A stretch of 64,000 nt of DNA from Shinella zoogloeoides (lineage in GTDB: Bacteria; Pseudomonadota; Alphaproteobacteria; Rhizobiales; Rhizobiaceae), in the NCBI RefSeq assembly GCF_022682305.1, contig NZ_CP093528.1, forward strand, positions 372,001-436,000, written 5' to 3'. The notes beneath the pieces are model-generated. The model was not told where the DNA came from. It made no database searches and saw only the letters and a program-made list of their open reading frames with translations. The stretch's first letter is position 1. Every line of letters starts with the position of its first letter. The translations under genes and the position numbers were made by a program. This document shows positions 37,361-49,034 of the stretch, piece after piece.

Positions 37361-38776
37361 ATGGCAGAGAACAAGATCTTTGCCGGCCCGAAGGTCCGGC
37401 GCATCCGCAATACCCTCGGCCTCACGCAGACGGCGATGGCCGAGGGGCTTTCCATCTCGCCGTCCTATCTGAATCTCATCGAGCGTAACCAGCGGCCGCT
37501 GACCGTGCAGCTCCTCCTGCGCCTTGCCTCCGTCTACAAGGTCGATCTCGACGAGCTGCAGGGTGAGAGCGCCGGCAATGCGCGCCAGCTCCGCGAGGTC
37601 TTCGCCGATCCGCTGCTTGCCGGCGAGCTGCCGGGCGATCACGAGCTGGTGGAGATCGCCGATGCCGCGCCCAATGTGGCGAGCGGTATCCTCAAGCTCT
37701 ACCGCGCCTACCGCGAGCAGGCCGCGCGCCTCACCGATCTTGCCGACCTCCTCGCCCGGGAGGGGCATGCCACGACGCTCTCGGGTGCCTTGCTGCCGAT
37801 GGACGAGGTGCGCGACAAACTGGAAGGCCGGCCCAACTATTTCGCCGCCATCGATGAGGCGGCCGAGCGTTTCCATGCCGCGCTCGCGCCGGGCGACGAT
37901 CTGGCGAGCGCCCTCAAGGGCTGGCTGCGCAAGGAGCACGGCGTCGTCGTGCGCCTGTTGCCCGTTCATACCATGCCGAACCTGCGCCGCCGTTTCGACC
38001 GGCACTCCATGCGCCTCTTCCTGTCGGAGCGCCTGTCGCCCTTCGATCAGGTGCGCGAGATCGCCATGGAGACGGTGCAGCTCGCCTTGCAGGATGAGAT
38101 TTTCGCGGAACTCGACCTGCTCGCTTTGTCGACCGCCGAGGCGAAGCGCATCGCCCGCTTCGAGCTGGCGCGTTACGCCGCCCACGCTCTGATGATGCCC
38201 TACGAGGCCTTCCATTCGACGGCGCAGCGCGCGCGCTGTGATATCGATGTGCTGCGCGCCCGCTTTTCCGTCTCCTTCGAGCAGGCGGCGAGCCGGCTGA
38301 CGATGCTTCAGCGCCCCGGCAAGGCGGGCGTGCCCTTCTTCCTGCTGGAGATAGACAATGCCGGCAACCGTTTCCGGCGGGCGGGCGGGCAGGGCTTTCC
38401 GCAGGCGCGGTTCGGCGGCGGCTGTCCCAAGCTCGGCGTGCATTCCGCCTTTTCCCAGCCGGGCCAAATCCTCGTCGACCGGGTGGAAATGCCCGACGGT
38501 GCCGCCTTCCTGACGGTCTCGCGCACGCTGGAAGGTCCGCAGGGCGTCTTTGCCGAGCGGGTGCGGCGCACCGCACTGCTGGTCGGCTGCGACGCCGCCC
38601 ATGCGGAGGAGACGGTTTACGGTGAGGCGGTACGGCGGGACGCGGCGGTCGCCGTCGGAACGGCTTGCCGGCTCTGCGAACGGCAGGGCTGCCTGGCGCG
38701 GGCGGAGCCGCCCGTTACGCGGCCGCTTGGCCTCGATGAAATGGTCGCCGGCCTCAGCCTTTTCGACTTCCAGTAA
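37361..38776 (+). CDS. RamB/ScfR-type regulator (XRE helix-turn-helix with ImmA/IrrE and DUF2083 domains)
   Basis: A 471-residue regulator. Residues ~8-65 are an XRE helix-turn-helix (VRRIRNTLGLTQTAMAEGLSISPSYLNLIERN). Residues ~150-300 correspond to the ImmA/IrrE-like (DUF955) region; I do not see a clean HExxH there. The C-terminal ~160 residues, with Cys-rich CRLCERQGCLARAEP, match the short-chain fatty acyl regulator (DUF2083) domain. Relatives control acetate, propionate and glyoxylate genes. Divergence from aceA supports control of the glyoxylate shunt. ATG 37361 follows a short AAAGGA site. Confidence 0.85.
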   Translation: MAENKIFAGPKVRRIRNTLGLTQTAMAEGLSISPSYLNLIERNQRPLTVQLLLRLASVYKVDLDELQGESAGNARQLREVFADPLLAGELPGDHELVEIADAAPNVASGILKLYRAYREQAARLTDLADLLAREGHATTLSGALLPMDEVRDKLEGRPNYFAAIDEAAERFHAALAPGDDLASALKGWLRKEHGVVVRLLPVHTMPNLRRRFDRHSMRLFLSERLSPFDQVREIAMETVQLALQDEIFAELDLLALSTAEAKRIARFELARYAAHALMMPYEAFHSTAQRARCDIDVLRARFSVSFEQAASRLTMLQRPGKAGVPFFLLEIDNAGNRFRRAGGQGFPQARFGGGCPKLGVHSAFSQPGQILVDRVEMPDGAAFLTVSRTLEGPQGVFAERVRRTALLVGCDAAHAEETVYGEAVRRDAAVAVGTACRLCERQGCLARAEPPVTRPLGLDEMVAGLSLFDFQ

Positions 38777-38961
38777 ATTTCCGCTTGCTTTCCGTCCGCG
38801 ATAGGGCTTCAAATATGATAGGAATGGGAACAATGTGATATAAAAAAATCAGCCTCCGTTTACGTCGAATGCCGCTTGTCGCCTCTTAAAAAACAACCAT
38901 AATCGGCGGCGGTTCTTCATGCGAACGCAGAGGCCTGCGAAGGAAACTGGGAGAAAAATCA

Positions 38962-40056
38962 ATGAAAAGACGCACTCTTTTGGCGACGGCGGCAATGGCT
39001 GCGATGTTTGTGGCGGGCGGTGCGCTCGCGCAGGAAAAAGTCGTCAACGTCTACAACTGGTCGGATTATATCGACTCGTCGATCATCGACGACTTCACCA
39101 AGGAAACGGGCATCAAGGTCGTCTACGACGTCTACGATTCGAACGAGATCCTGGAAACGAAGCTGCTGGCCGGCGGCACCGGCTATGATGTCGTCGTGCC
39201 CACCAATACCTTCCTGCAGCGTCAGATCGCGGCGGGCGTCTACCAGAAGCTCGACAAGTCCAAGCTGCCGAACCTCAAGAACATGTGGGACATGGTGAGC
39301 GAGCGCATGCAGCCGTTCGATCCCGGCAACGAATATTCGATCAACTACATGTGGGGCACGATCGGCATCGGCTTCAACAAGGCGAAGATCAAGGAAGCGC
39401 TCGGCACGGACCAGATCGATAGCTGGAGCGTGATCTTCGATCCGGCCAATGCCGAGAAGCTCAAGGATTGCGGCATCAACATGCTGGATTCGCCGACCGA
39501 CATCATCCCGGTCACGCTCGCCTACCTTGGTCTCAACCCGGACAGCCACGATCCGGCGGATATCGCCAAGGCCGAGGAAGCCCTGCTGAAGATCCGGCCC
39601 TTCGTGCGCAAGTTCCACTCGTCGGAATTCATCAACGGCCTTGCCAACGGCGATATCTGCATCGCCATCGGCTGGTCCGGCGATATCTTCCAGGGCCGCG
39701 ACCGCGCGGAAGAGGCCGGCAACGGCGTTGAGGTCGGCTACTTCATCCCGAAGGAAGGCACGCAGATGTGGTTCGACCAGATGGCGATCCCCTCAGACGC
39801 GCCGCATGTCGATGAGGCCCACGCCTTCCTCGACTACATCATGCGTCCGGAAGTGATCGCCAAGGCCTCGACCTACATCCACTACGCCAACGGCAACAAG
39901 GCCGCGCAGGCGGTGATGCCGGAAGAGATCATCAAGGACACGACGATCTATCCGGATGAGGCGACGCTGAAGAAGCTCTTCACCAACACGACGCTGGACG
40001 CGAAAACCCAGCGCCTGTTCACCCGGACCTGGACCAAGATCGTGACCGGCCAGTAA
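38962..40056 (+). CDS. potF: Putrescine/polyamine-type ABC transporter binding protein (PotF-like)
   Basis: A 364-residue periplasmic binding protein. Signal peptide residues 1-~23 (LLATAAMAAMFVAGGALA/QE). The mature start VVNVYNWSDYIDSSIIDDFTKETGI is the PotD/PotF hallmark, and acidic and aromatic residues for a polyamine are expected downstream (IAIGWSGD). It is first of four genes encoding a complete importer. The upstream 185 bases (38777-38961) hold no gene and should carry the promoter. A hairpin follows before the ATPase gene. The exact substrate among polyamines is not shown. Confidence 0.88.
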   Translation: MKRRTLLATAAMAAMFVAGGALAQEKVVNVYNWSDYIDSSIIDDFTKETGIKVVYDVYDSNEILETKLLAGGTGYDVVVPTNTFLQRQIAAGVYQKLDKSKLPNLKNMWDMVSERMQPFDPGNEYSINYMWGTIGIGFNKAKIKEALGTDQIDSWSVIFDPANAEKLKDCGINMLDSPTDIIPVTLAYLGLNPDSHDPADIAKAEEALLKIRPFVRKFHSSEFINGLANGDICIAIGWSGDIFQGRDRAEEAGNGVEVGYFIPKEGTQMWFDQMAIPSDAPHVDEAHAFLDYIMRPEVIAKASTYIHYANGNKAAQAVMPEEIIKDTTIYPDEATLKKLFTNTTLDAKTQRLFTRTWTKIVTGQ

Positions 40057-40069
40057 CCGGTCCGACCCG

Positions 40070-40098
40070 AATTGCCCGGAAGCTTCTTCCGGGCAATT
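40070..40098 (+). terminator. Hairpin between potF and potG
   Basis: Perfect thirteen-base stem AATTGCCCGGAAG (40070-40082) with CTTCCGGGCAATT (40086-40098), three-base loop and a short TTTCAATTT tail. It lies 13 bases after potF and 39 before the ATPase gene, so probably limits read-through or protects the potF mRNA end. Confidence 0.75.
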
Positions 40099-40137
40099 TC
40101 AATTTGACTGCCAGAAAAAGAGAGTTGGGGACAGGCA

Positions 40138-41280
40138 ATGAAATCTCTCGGCAATATCCGTCGCTCCTTTGCGCCGTGGACGGATCCGGACGCAAAACCG
40201 TTCATCACCTTCCGGAACGTCACGAAGCGGTTCGGCGATTTCACCGCCGTCGACGACCTTACCCTCAACATCTATCACCGCGAGTTCTTCGCCCTGCTCG
40301 GCGCGTCGGGCTGCGGCAAGTCCACGCTCCTGCGCATGCTCGCCGGCTTCGAGCGGCCGACCTCCGGCGAGATCATCCTCGACGGCCAGGACATTGCCGG
40401 CATCCCGCCCTACAAGCGGCCGGTCAACATGATGTTCCAGTCCTACGCGCTCTTCCCGCACATGACGGTGGAGAGCAATATCGGCTTCGGCCTCAGGCAG
40501 GACGGCATGCCGAAGAACGAGATCGCCGAGCGCGTCGCCCAGATGCTGAAGCTGGTGAAGCTCGAGAAATTCGCCAAACGCAAGCCGCACCAGCTTTCCG
40601 GCGGCCAGCGCCAGCGTGTGGCGCTCGCCCGCTCGCTCGCCAAGCGCCCCAAGGTGCTGCTGCTCGACGAGCCGCTCGGCGCGCTCGACAAGAAGCTGCG
40701 CGAGGAGACCCAGTTCGAGCTGATGGACCTGCAGCAGGATCTCGGCCTCACCTTCGTCGTCGTCACGCACGACCAGGAGGAGGCGATGACCATGGCAGAC
40801 CGTATTGCTGTGATGAGCCACGGCAAGGTCATCCAGGTCGCGACCCCGGCGGAAATCTACGAGGCGCCGAATTCCCGCTTCGTGGCCGATTTCATCGGCG
40901 ATGTGAACATCCTCGATGGCAAGATCTCGGCAAGCGGCAACGGCAGGATCGAGCTTGCCGCCAATGACGGCTTCACCATCCGCACCGCGGCGGCCGACGC
41001 TCCGGCGGCGGGCGGCGCGGCGGGCTTCGCGATCCGCCCGGAAAAGCTGAAGGTCTCGCGCAATGCGCCGACGGATGCCACTGTCAACGCGGCCCAGGGC
41101 GAAATATGGGATATCGGCTATCTCGGCGACATGACGGTCTTCTACGTCAAGCTCGACAGCGGCAAGGTCGTCAAGGCCTCGATGCTGAACGCGCAGCGCG
41201 AGGTGGAGAACCCGATCGCCTATGACGAAAAGGTCTGGGTCTCCTTCGGCGAGACGGCCGGCGTCGTTCTGAAGGATTGA
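40138..41280 (+). CDS. potG: Putrescine ABC transporter ATPase (PotG-like)
   Basis: A 380-residue ATPase of the polyamine group. Walker A GASGCGKST, Q-loop MFQSYALFP, signature LSGGQRQRVALARSL, Walker B LLLDEPLGALD, H-loop VTHDQEEAM, and a C-terminal TOBE domain (~residues 290-375). An N-terminal extension of ~20 residues before ITFRNVTKRFG is typical of PotG. It is followed after three bases by the permease gene. Confidence 0.92.
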   Translation: MKSLGNIRRSFAPWTDPDAKPFITFRNVTKRFGDFTAVDDLTLNIYHREFFALLGASGCGKSTLLRMLAGFERPTSGEIILDGQDIAGIPPYKRPVNMMFQSYALFPHMTVESNIGFGLRQDGMPKNEIAERVAQMLKLVKLEKFAKRKPHQLSGGQRQRVALARSLAKRPKVLLLDEPLGALDKKLREETQFELMDLQQDLGLTFVVVTHDQEEAMTMADRIAVMSHGKVIQVATPAEIYEAPNSRFVADFIGDVNILDGKISASGNGRIELAANDGFTIRTAAADAPAAGGAAGFAIRPEKLKVSRNAPTDATVNAAQGEIWDIGYLGDMTVFYVKLDSGKVVKASMLNAQREVENPIAYDEKVWVSFGETAGVVLKD

Positions 41281-41283
41281 CCG

Positions 41284-42195
41284 ATGAACAAGCTCGGCTC
41301 CGCCATCTTCAGCCGCCTTGTCATCATCATCCCCTATGCCTGGCTGCTGTTCTTCTTCCTCATCCCCTTCTTCATCGTCTTCCGCATCTCGCTGTCGACC
41401 ACCGCCATCGCCCAGCCGCCCTATGAGCCGGTATTTTTGCTGGCGGATGGCCTTTCCGGCCTGTGGGCAAAGCTCGGCCAATTGCATTTCGACAATTTCA
41501 TCTGGCTGACCGAAGACGCGCTCTATCTCAACGCCTATCTGTCGAGCCTATGGATTGCCGGCGTTTCCACGCTGATAACGCTGCTGATCGGCTATCCCAT
41601 CGCCTATGGCATGGCGCAGGCGCCGCGCACGCTGCGCCCGACGCTGCTGATGCTCGTCATCCTGCCATTCTGGACGAGCTTCCTCATCCGCGTCTACGCA
41701 TGGATCGCGATCCTCAAGCCGGAAGGCCTGCTCAACCAGTTCCTCATCGGCATCGGTCTCATCGACGAGCCGCTGATCATCATGAACACCAACTGGGCGA
41801 TCTATATCGGCATCGTCTATTCCTACCTGCCCTTCATGGTATTGCCGCTCTATTCGGCGCTGGAGAAGATGGACAACACGCTGATAGAGGCCGCGCAGGA
41901 CCTCGGCTGCCCGCAGATTTCGGCGTTCTGGAAGATCACCTTCCCGCTCTCCATTCCCGGGGTCGTGGCGGGCTGCATGCTCGTCTTCATCCCGGCGGTC
42001 GGCGAGTTCGTCATTCCCGACCTTCTCGGCGGATCGCAGACGCTGATGATCGGCAAGACGCTGTGGAACGAATTCAACGCCAACCGCGACTGGCCGGTGT
42101 CGGCCGCCGTCGCGACCATCCTGCTCCTCATTCTGGTCGTGCCCATCGTGTTCTTCCAGAATGCGCAGGCCAAGGCCGAAGAGCAGGGAAGGTAA
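41284..42195 (+). CDS. potH: Putrescine ABC transporter permease (PotH-like)
   Basis: A 303-residue permease with six predicted membrane helices, the first at ~12-34. The EAA loop reads ALEKMDNTLIEAAQDLGCPQISAFWKITFPLS (near 190-220). It starts three bases after the ATPase gene. The next permease gene begins four bases after it stops, so the pair is probably made in equal amounts. Confidence 0.92.
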   Translation: MNKLGSAIFSRLVIIIPYAWLLFFFLIPFFIVFRISLSTTAIAQPPYEPVFLLADGLSGLWAKLGQLHFDNFIWLTEDALYLNAYLSSLWIAGVSTLITLLIGYPIAYGMAQAPRTLRPTLLMLVILPFWTSFLIRVYAWIAILKPEGLLNQFLIGIGLIDEPLIIMNTNWAIYIGIVYSYLPFMVLPLYSALEKMDNTLIEAAQDLGCPQISAFWKITFPLSIPGVVAGCMLVFIPAVGEFVIPDLLGGSQTLMIGKTLWNEFNANRDWPVSAAVATILLLILVVPIVFFQNAQAKAEEQGR

Positions 42196-42199
42196 GCCC

Positions 42200-43018
42200 A
42201 TGAACACCTGGTCCCGTTTCAACATCGTCTCGGTCGTTCTCGGCTTCGCGTTCCTCTACCTGCCGATCGTGCTGCTGGTCGTCTTCTCCTTCAACGAGTC
42301 CAAGCTCGTGACGGTCTGGGCCGGCTTCTCGACGAAATGGTACGTCTCGCTCTTCAACAACCAGGGCCTCATGGACGCCGCCTGGGTGACGATCCGCGTG
42401 GCGCTGCTTTCCGCAACCGTGGCGACCGCGCTCGGCACCATGGCGGCGCTGGCGCTTACCCGCTACACGCGCTTCCGCGGCCGGCTGCTTTTCTCCGGCA
42501 TGGTCTATGCGCCGCTCGTCATGCCGGAGGTCATTACCGGCCTGTCGCTGCTGCTGCTCTTCGTCGCTATCGGTTTCGACCGCGGCTTTGTGACGGTGAC
42601 GCTCGCGCATATCACCTTCTCGATGTGCTTCGTGACGGTGGTGGTGCAGTCGCGCCTGCTCTCCTTCGACCGCTCTGTCGAGGAGGCGGCGCTGGACCTC
42701 GGCGCAACGCCCGTGAAGACTTTCTTCGAGGTGACGCTGCCGATCATCGCGCCGGCCGTGCTGTCCGGCTGGATGCTGGCCCTGACGCTCTCGCTCGACG
42801 ACCTCGTCATCGCGAGCTTCACCTCCGGCCCGGGCGCGACGACCCTGCCCATGAAGATCTACAGCCAGGTGCGGCTCGGCGTGACGCCGGAAATCAACGC
42901 GGCCTGCACGCTGCTCATCGGCCTCGTCGCCATCGGCGTCGTCATCGCCTCGATCATGACCAAGCGCCGCGAGGTGCAGCGCCTGCGTGACGAGCAGGCG
43001 GCCTTCGCGGGCCGTTGA
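42200..43018 (+). CDS. potI: Putrescine ABC transporter permease (PotI-like)
   Basis: A 272-residue permease, six helices, with the EAA loop SVEEAALDLGATPVKTFFEVTLP (near residues 165-187) and LSLDDLVIASFTSGPGATTLP after it, characteristic of PotC/PotI. I chose ATG 42200; the open frame extends back into potH. It is last of the potFGHI group and convergent with the AsmA-like gene, with only seven bases between the stops and no clear terminator. Confidence 0.92.
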   Translation: MNTWSRFNIVSVVLGFAFLYLPIVLLVVFSFNESKLVTVWAGFSTKWYVSLFNNQGLMDAAWVTIRVALLSATVATALGTMAALALTRYTRFRGRLLFSGMVYAPLVMPEVITGLSLLLLFVAIGFDRGFVTVTLAHITFSMCFVTVVVQSRLLSFDRSVEEAALDLGATPVKTFFEVTLPIIAPAVLSGWMLALTLSLDDLVIASFTSGPGATTLPMKIYSQVRLGVTPEINAACTLLIGLVAIGVVIASIMTKRREVQRLRDEQAAFAGR

Positions 43019-43025
43019 GTTGTAA

Positions 43026-44861
43026 TTACTGGCGGGGCGGCTGCCCCGTCAGGATCGAGGACGGCGAGATGACCGGCTCGGGCCAGGAGCCGCCGACGAA
43101 GAAGCTGAGGGGCGGGTTGGCCGCCGTGGCGGTGCCGGCCGGCATGCGGTCGGCGAGCGTGCCCACCAGCGCCACGCTGCCGGTGCGATAGGGGATCATG
43201 CCCGAAAGCGTCAGCAGTTTCTCGCTGCCTTCGATTTCCGCTTTCGTGAGTTCCGCAAGCCCCCGATCGAGCCGCGCTTCCACATCGGCGCGCACGAAGT
43301 CGAAGGTGCCGTCTGCGGTTTCCGAGACATTGAAGAACGCGTTCTTCGCCGCGCGCTCGGCAAAGGCCCGCGCGTTGAAATGGGTGAGCGTGCCGCTGCC
43401 CATGCGCAGCCTGAACCGGCCGGACATGTCGGAAACCGTCGTCGCCCAGAGCGGGCGGGCCGTCGAAAGCTCGAAATCCGCCGAACCGATGCCCGACGGC
43501 AGGGGGCCGGGCAGGGCGAGCGCCCCGACGATGCCGCCGATATCCACATTGTCCAGCGACATCTGCAACTGGCCACCGCCGCGGAAACCGTTTTCCGCAA
43601 GTGCGATGCGTCCGGTCAGGCGGCCGTCGAGAAGGGTGCTGTCGCCGATGTCGAAGGTTGCGCGGCCGTTCTCGATGCGCATGCCCGCGGCTAGGTCCCG
43701 CAGGGAGAAGGGGGCGAATTCCGCTGCCTTGGCCGAGAGGCGAAGGTCCATGCCGAACTGATGGATGAAGGCGGTGTCGATGGTCGGCGCGTTCGGGTCG
43801 GTGCCCGGCAGCGGCGAAAAGGCCGTCAGGAAGGCGCGCAGGTCGATCCGGTCGAAGGCGAGCGTTCCGCCGACCCGGGGCACGCCACCGGGCGGCATGG
43901 CGATGTCGAGCACGCCGCTCGCCTGCGCGTTGTCGAGCGCCAGCTTCACGTTCTCCAGCTTTGCGGCATAACCGGACGTCGCCACGGTCGCGTCCAGGCT
44001 GACCTGCCCGACGGTGCCGACCGCCGGAATGTCCTTGCCCTGCCAGGCGAGCAGGCGGCTGAGCGAGGGCGTGGAAAGCTGTGCCGTGCCGGAGACGAAG
44101 GCCCTGTCCGAGAGATTGGCGGTGCCCTCGAAGCCGAGGGTCGCGGGATCGGCGGCAAGGTTGCTGCGCACGGCCGCGTCACGCCCGGCCAGGAGCAGGA
44201 GAGGCTGGTCGCAGCCGAAGGTCCAGCGGGTCATTTCGCCGTTGACGACGCCGGAAAGCGAGAGATCGAGCCGCTGGCGCAGCGCCGGCCATGTGACGCT
44301 GCCGTTGATGTCGGTGATGTGGTGGACGCTGCCGTTTGCACGCGTGATGTCGAGCACCCCGTCGCGAAGCGAGATCGTGCCGATGCGCTCGTCGGTGAGC
44401 GTTGCCGTAGCCTGGCCCTCCGGCGCCTTCGCGGTCGCGTCGATCGCCTGCATCAGCCAGCCGCTGTGCCGCCAGTTGAAGACGCCGTCGGCGTTCCAGC
44501 CGACATGGATGGCCGGTCGGACAAGCTCGAAATCGCTGAAGGCCGGCTTGCCGCGCGCCGCGCCGAGAAGATCGAAGGTGGCCGAGATGGTTTCGGCGGA
44601 GGCAACCTCTCCTGCCGTGCCGCCGAGGATGCGGACATTGCGGAGCGTCACGCGCGGATAGGGCCAGAAGGCGAATTCGGCGTCCTCGCCGATATGCACC
44701 TCCGCGCCCGTCCAGTCCTCCAGCGTCTGCTCGATGCCGCGTTCCACGGCCTCCGTCTGCGCGAGGAAGGGGAAGGCGATGCGCACGGCCGCGACGACGA
44801 CGAGGACGACGAGGATTGCCCGTACCAAGTGCTTCGATCGGAGGAAACGGGAAAGAGTCAT
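43026..44861 (-). CDS. AsmA-family protein
   Basis: A 611-residue protein with one N-terminal membrane helix (residues ~12-31) followed by the AsmA start region (LEDWTGAEVHIGEDAEFAFWPYPRVTLRNVRI) and a long beta-rich body; an AsmA C-terminal-like region lies around 440-560 (LPSGIGSADFELSTARPLW). Family members sit in the inner membrane facing the periplasm and are linked to phospholipid or envelope transport between membranes. Its neighbours do not point to a specific partner. The ATG at 44861 has no strong ribosome site in view. Confidence 0.82.
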   Translation of the reverse strand: MTLSRFLRSKHLVRAILVVLVVVAAVRIAFPFLAQTEAVERGIEQTLEDWTGAEVHIGEDAEFAFWPYPRVTLRNVRILGGTAGEVASAETISATFDLLGAARGKPAFSDFELVRPAIHVGWNADGVFNWRHSGWLMQAIDATAKAPEGQATATLTDERIGTISLRDGVLDITRANGSVHHITDINGSVTWPALRQRLDLSLSGVVNGEMTRWTFGCDQPLLLLAGRDAAVRSNLAADPATLGFEGTANLSDRAFVSGTAQLSTPSLSRLLAWQGKDIPAVGTVGQVSLDATVATSGYAAKLENVKLALDNAQASGVLDIAMPPGGVPRVGGTLAFDRIDLRAFLTAFSPLPGTDPNAPTIDTAFIHQFGMDLRLSAKAAEFAPFSLRDLAAGMRIENGRATFDIGDSTLLDGRLTGRIALAENGFRGGGQLQMSLDNVDIGGIVGALALPGPLPSGIGSADFELSTARPLWATTVSDMSGRFRLRMGSGTLTHFNARAFAERAAKNAFFNVSETADGTFDFVRADVEARLDRGLAELTKAEIEGSEKLLTLSGMIPYRTGSVALVGTLADRMPAGTATAANPPLSFFVGGSWPEPVISPSSILTGQPPRQ

Positions 44862-45040
44862 TCGGCGCAGGTCCTCTGCCGACGGCAGTCATATCTCAAG
44901 CAGAACGGGGATAGGCGCTCGTGCGGAAGAAATCAAATGCCGCCATGGCGGAATCGCGTTCGGCAAGGGCGCGATCCGGCGTTCGCCGCTTTATAGTGCG
45001 GCGCAACATGCTATAGGAATGCCATGGAGTGGAGGAAAGC

Positions 45041-46993
<1,953 letters not shown>

Positions 46994-47216
46994 AGGCGGC
47001 TGCGTTAACGCTTTCGGCTCCGGCCCGTTAACCAGGCTGATGAAGTTATGAACGAAACCTTTGCGGCGGGTCTGGCCAGGTAAGGATTTGTTAAGCCGCG
47101 AGGGTGCAAGGTCGCGCCAGCTTGAGCGCACCCGATCCCGACGGCATGAGGCCGTTCACCGTCGCTTTTGTTGGGCAGCATTCACCTATCGGGGCGGCTT
47201 TTGCCGCCCCTTTTTT
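46994..47216 (+). ncRNA. Candidate small RNA or long 3' UTR ending at a strong terminator
   Basis: The 197 bases after the acetoacetyl-CoA synthetase stop hold no gene I can support, yet end in an excellent + strand terminator (47191-47216). The terminator's T-run faces only the + strand, so some transcript ends here. It may be a 3' UTR-derived or independent small RNA. I could not locate a convincing promoter, and its length is unknown. Confidence 0.35.
47191..47216 (+). terminator. Strong rho-independent terminator, + strand
   Basis: Stem GGGGCGGC (47191-47198) with GCCGCCCC (47203-47210), loop TTTT, followed by six T residues (47211-47216). There is no matching A-run on the left, so it works mainly on the + strand. 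Its T-run overlaps the stop of the convergent permease gene. Confidence 0.9.
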
Positions 47217-48900
47217 ATCCGTGGTGCCTGTCGAGCGAGCGCGAGACGAGGAAGACGGGAATGAGGCCGACCGCGACGATGATCATGGCGGGCACGCCCG
47301 CATCCTCCACCTTCGCCCGCGAGGCGTCCTCGTAGACCAGCGTCGCCAACGTGTTGAAGTTGAACGGCCTGAGCATGATCGTCGCCGACAGCTCCTTCAT
47401 CGTCTCGATGAAGACGAGCAGCGCCGCCGTCAGCGTCGCCGGCCGCATCATGGGCAGGAGCACGCTCCAGAGCGTCTGGCTGCTGGTGCGCCCCAGCGTG
47501 CGAGCCGCCATGTCGAGATGCGGCGAGAGCTTGTGGAAGCCGGCGTCGATCGTGCCTTCGGCCATCGTCAGGAACCGTACGGTGCAGGCATAGATGATGG
47601 CGAAGCCGGTGCCGGAGAGCACAAGGCCCGTCGAGACGCCGAAATGCGCGCGCAGGAACGCATCCACCGCATTGTCGAAATTGGCGAGCGGGATCAGCAC
47701 GCCCATGGCGAGCACCGTGCCGGGCACGCCGTAGCCGAAGGAGGCGAAGCGGCCGGCGGCGGCATTCACCCGCGAGCGCGTGGTGCGCGCGGCATAGGCG
47801 AGCAGGAAGGCGAGAAGGACGGCGATCAGCGCCGTTGAGCCGGAGACGAGGATGCTGTGCCAAAGGGCGGAGAGAAGCCGCGCCGAGGCGAATTGCTCCA
47901 GACGGCGCGCGGCATAGCCGCCGAGCACGAAGACGGGAATGGCAAAGCCGATGACCGGGGGCAGCAGGCAGGCAAGGCCCGCCGCCCATCTCTTCCAGCC
48001 AGTGAGTGTGAGGCGCACGGAATCGTGTACGGCGGCCGTGGTCTTCTGGCTGGCGAAGCGCTGCCGGCGGCGCGCGGCGCGCTCCACCACCATCAGGCAG
48101 ATGACGAAGACCAGCATGATGCAGGCGATCTGCGCTGCGCCGGCAAGGCTGCCGCGGTTGAGCCAGGTATCGAAGATCGAGAAGGTGAGCGTCTGTACGC
48201 CGAGATATTCGACCGCACCGATATCGTTCAGCGTCTCCATGGCGACGAGCGTCAGCCCCACCATGATCGCCGGTCGCGCCATGGGGATCTGGATCTTCGC
48301 GAAAACCTTCAGTGGCCCCGCGCCCAATGTGCGCGCGACGTCGGCCGCCGCGCGCCCCTGCATCAGGAACATCGAGCGGGCGGCAAGATAGATATAGGGA
48401 TAGAGCACGCTCGACAGCACCAGCATCGCCCCGCCGGTGGTGCGCACCTCCGGGAACCAGTAGTCTCGGCTTGTCTGGAAGCCGAAGAGCGCGCGCAGGC
48501 CTGTCTGCACCGGGCCGGTGAACGAGAAGAACTCCGCGAAGGCATAGGCGCCGAGATAGGCGGGAATGGCGAGCGGCAGGACGAGCAGGCCGGAAAGCAC
48601 GCGCCGTCCGGGAAATTCGCAGCTCGCCACCAGCCAGGCCGTGACGACGCCGACCGTGGCCGTGATCGTGCCGACTCCGGCCAGCAGGATCAGCGTGCGC
48701 AGCGTCGCGCGCGGAATGACGTTGCTGATGAGGTGCGGCCAGTTGTCGGTGCCGCCCGTCGCCGCGATGACGACGATGGCGATGGCCGGCATCAGCACGA
48801 TGGCCGCCGCGAGCACCGCGGAAGCGGAAAGGAGCGGATGGCGGGCTGCACCGGAACGGCGCTGGACGCGCACCGGCGCGCTTTCGGACAGGATCTGCAA
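47215..48900 (-). CDS. Fe(III) ABC transporter permease (FbpB type)
   Basis: A 561-residue permease made of two fused permease halves, about twelve helices. Two EAA-like loops are visible: DVARTLGAGPLKVFAKIQIPMARPA in the first half and MAARTLGRTSSQTLWSVLLPMMRPA in the second. This fused form is typical of ferric iron (FbpB/SfuB) and thiamine (ThiP) importers; the iron-type binding protein gene at 59470 favours iron. No ATPase gene is near. I chose TTG 48900, preceded by GAGGT at six bases; TTG 48924 is an upstream alternative and there is no ATG near. Confidence 0.85.
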   Translation of the reverse strand: MQILSESAPVRVQRRSGAARHPLLSASAVLAAAIVLMPAIAIVVIAATGGTDNWPHLISNVIPRATLRTLILLAGVGTITATVGVVTAWLVASCEFPGRRVLSGLLVLPLAIPAYLGAYAFAEFFSFTGPVQTGLRALFGFQTSRDYWFPEVRTTGGAMLVLSSVLYPYIYLAARSMFLMQGRAAADVARTLGAGPLKVFAKIQIPMARPAIMVGLTLVAMETLNDIGAVEYLGVQTLTFSIFDTWLNRGSLAGAAQIACIMLVFVICLMVVERAARRRQRFASQKTTAAVHDSVRLTLTGWKRWAAGLACLLPPVIGFAIPVFVLGGYAARRLEQFASARLLSALWHSILVSGSTALIAVLLAFLLAYAARTTRSRVNAAAGRFASFGYGVPGTVLAMGVLIPLANFDNAVDAFLRAHFGVSTGLVLSGTGFAIIYACTVRFLTMAEGTIDAGFHKLSPHLDMAARTLGRTSSQTLWSVLLPMMRPATLTAALLVFIETMKELSATIMLRPFNFNTLATLVYEDASRAKVEDAGVPAMIIVAVGLIPVFLVSRSLDRHHG

Positions 48901-49034
48901 GGCGTTACCTCGACGATACGGCAATCCCGCGTGAGGGCGGGACCGGGCGTTTCAGCCGGTCTGGCGCGATTTTGCGCAATTCCGGACGCAAAACCGCTGC
49001 GCACTTTTGCTGGACTTGCTCTAGCCCAATCGCC

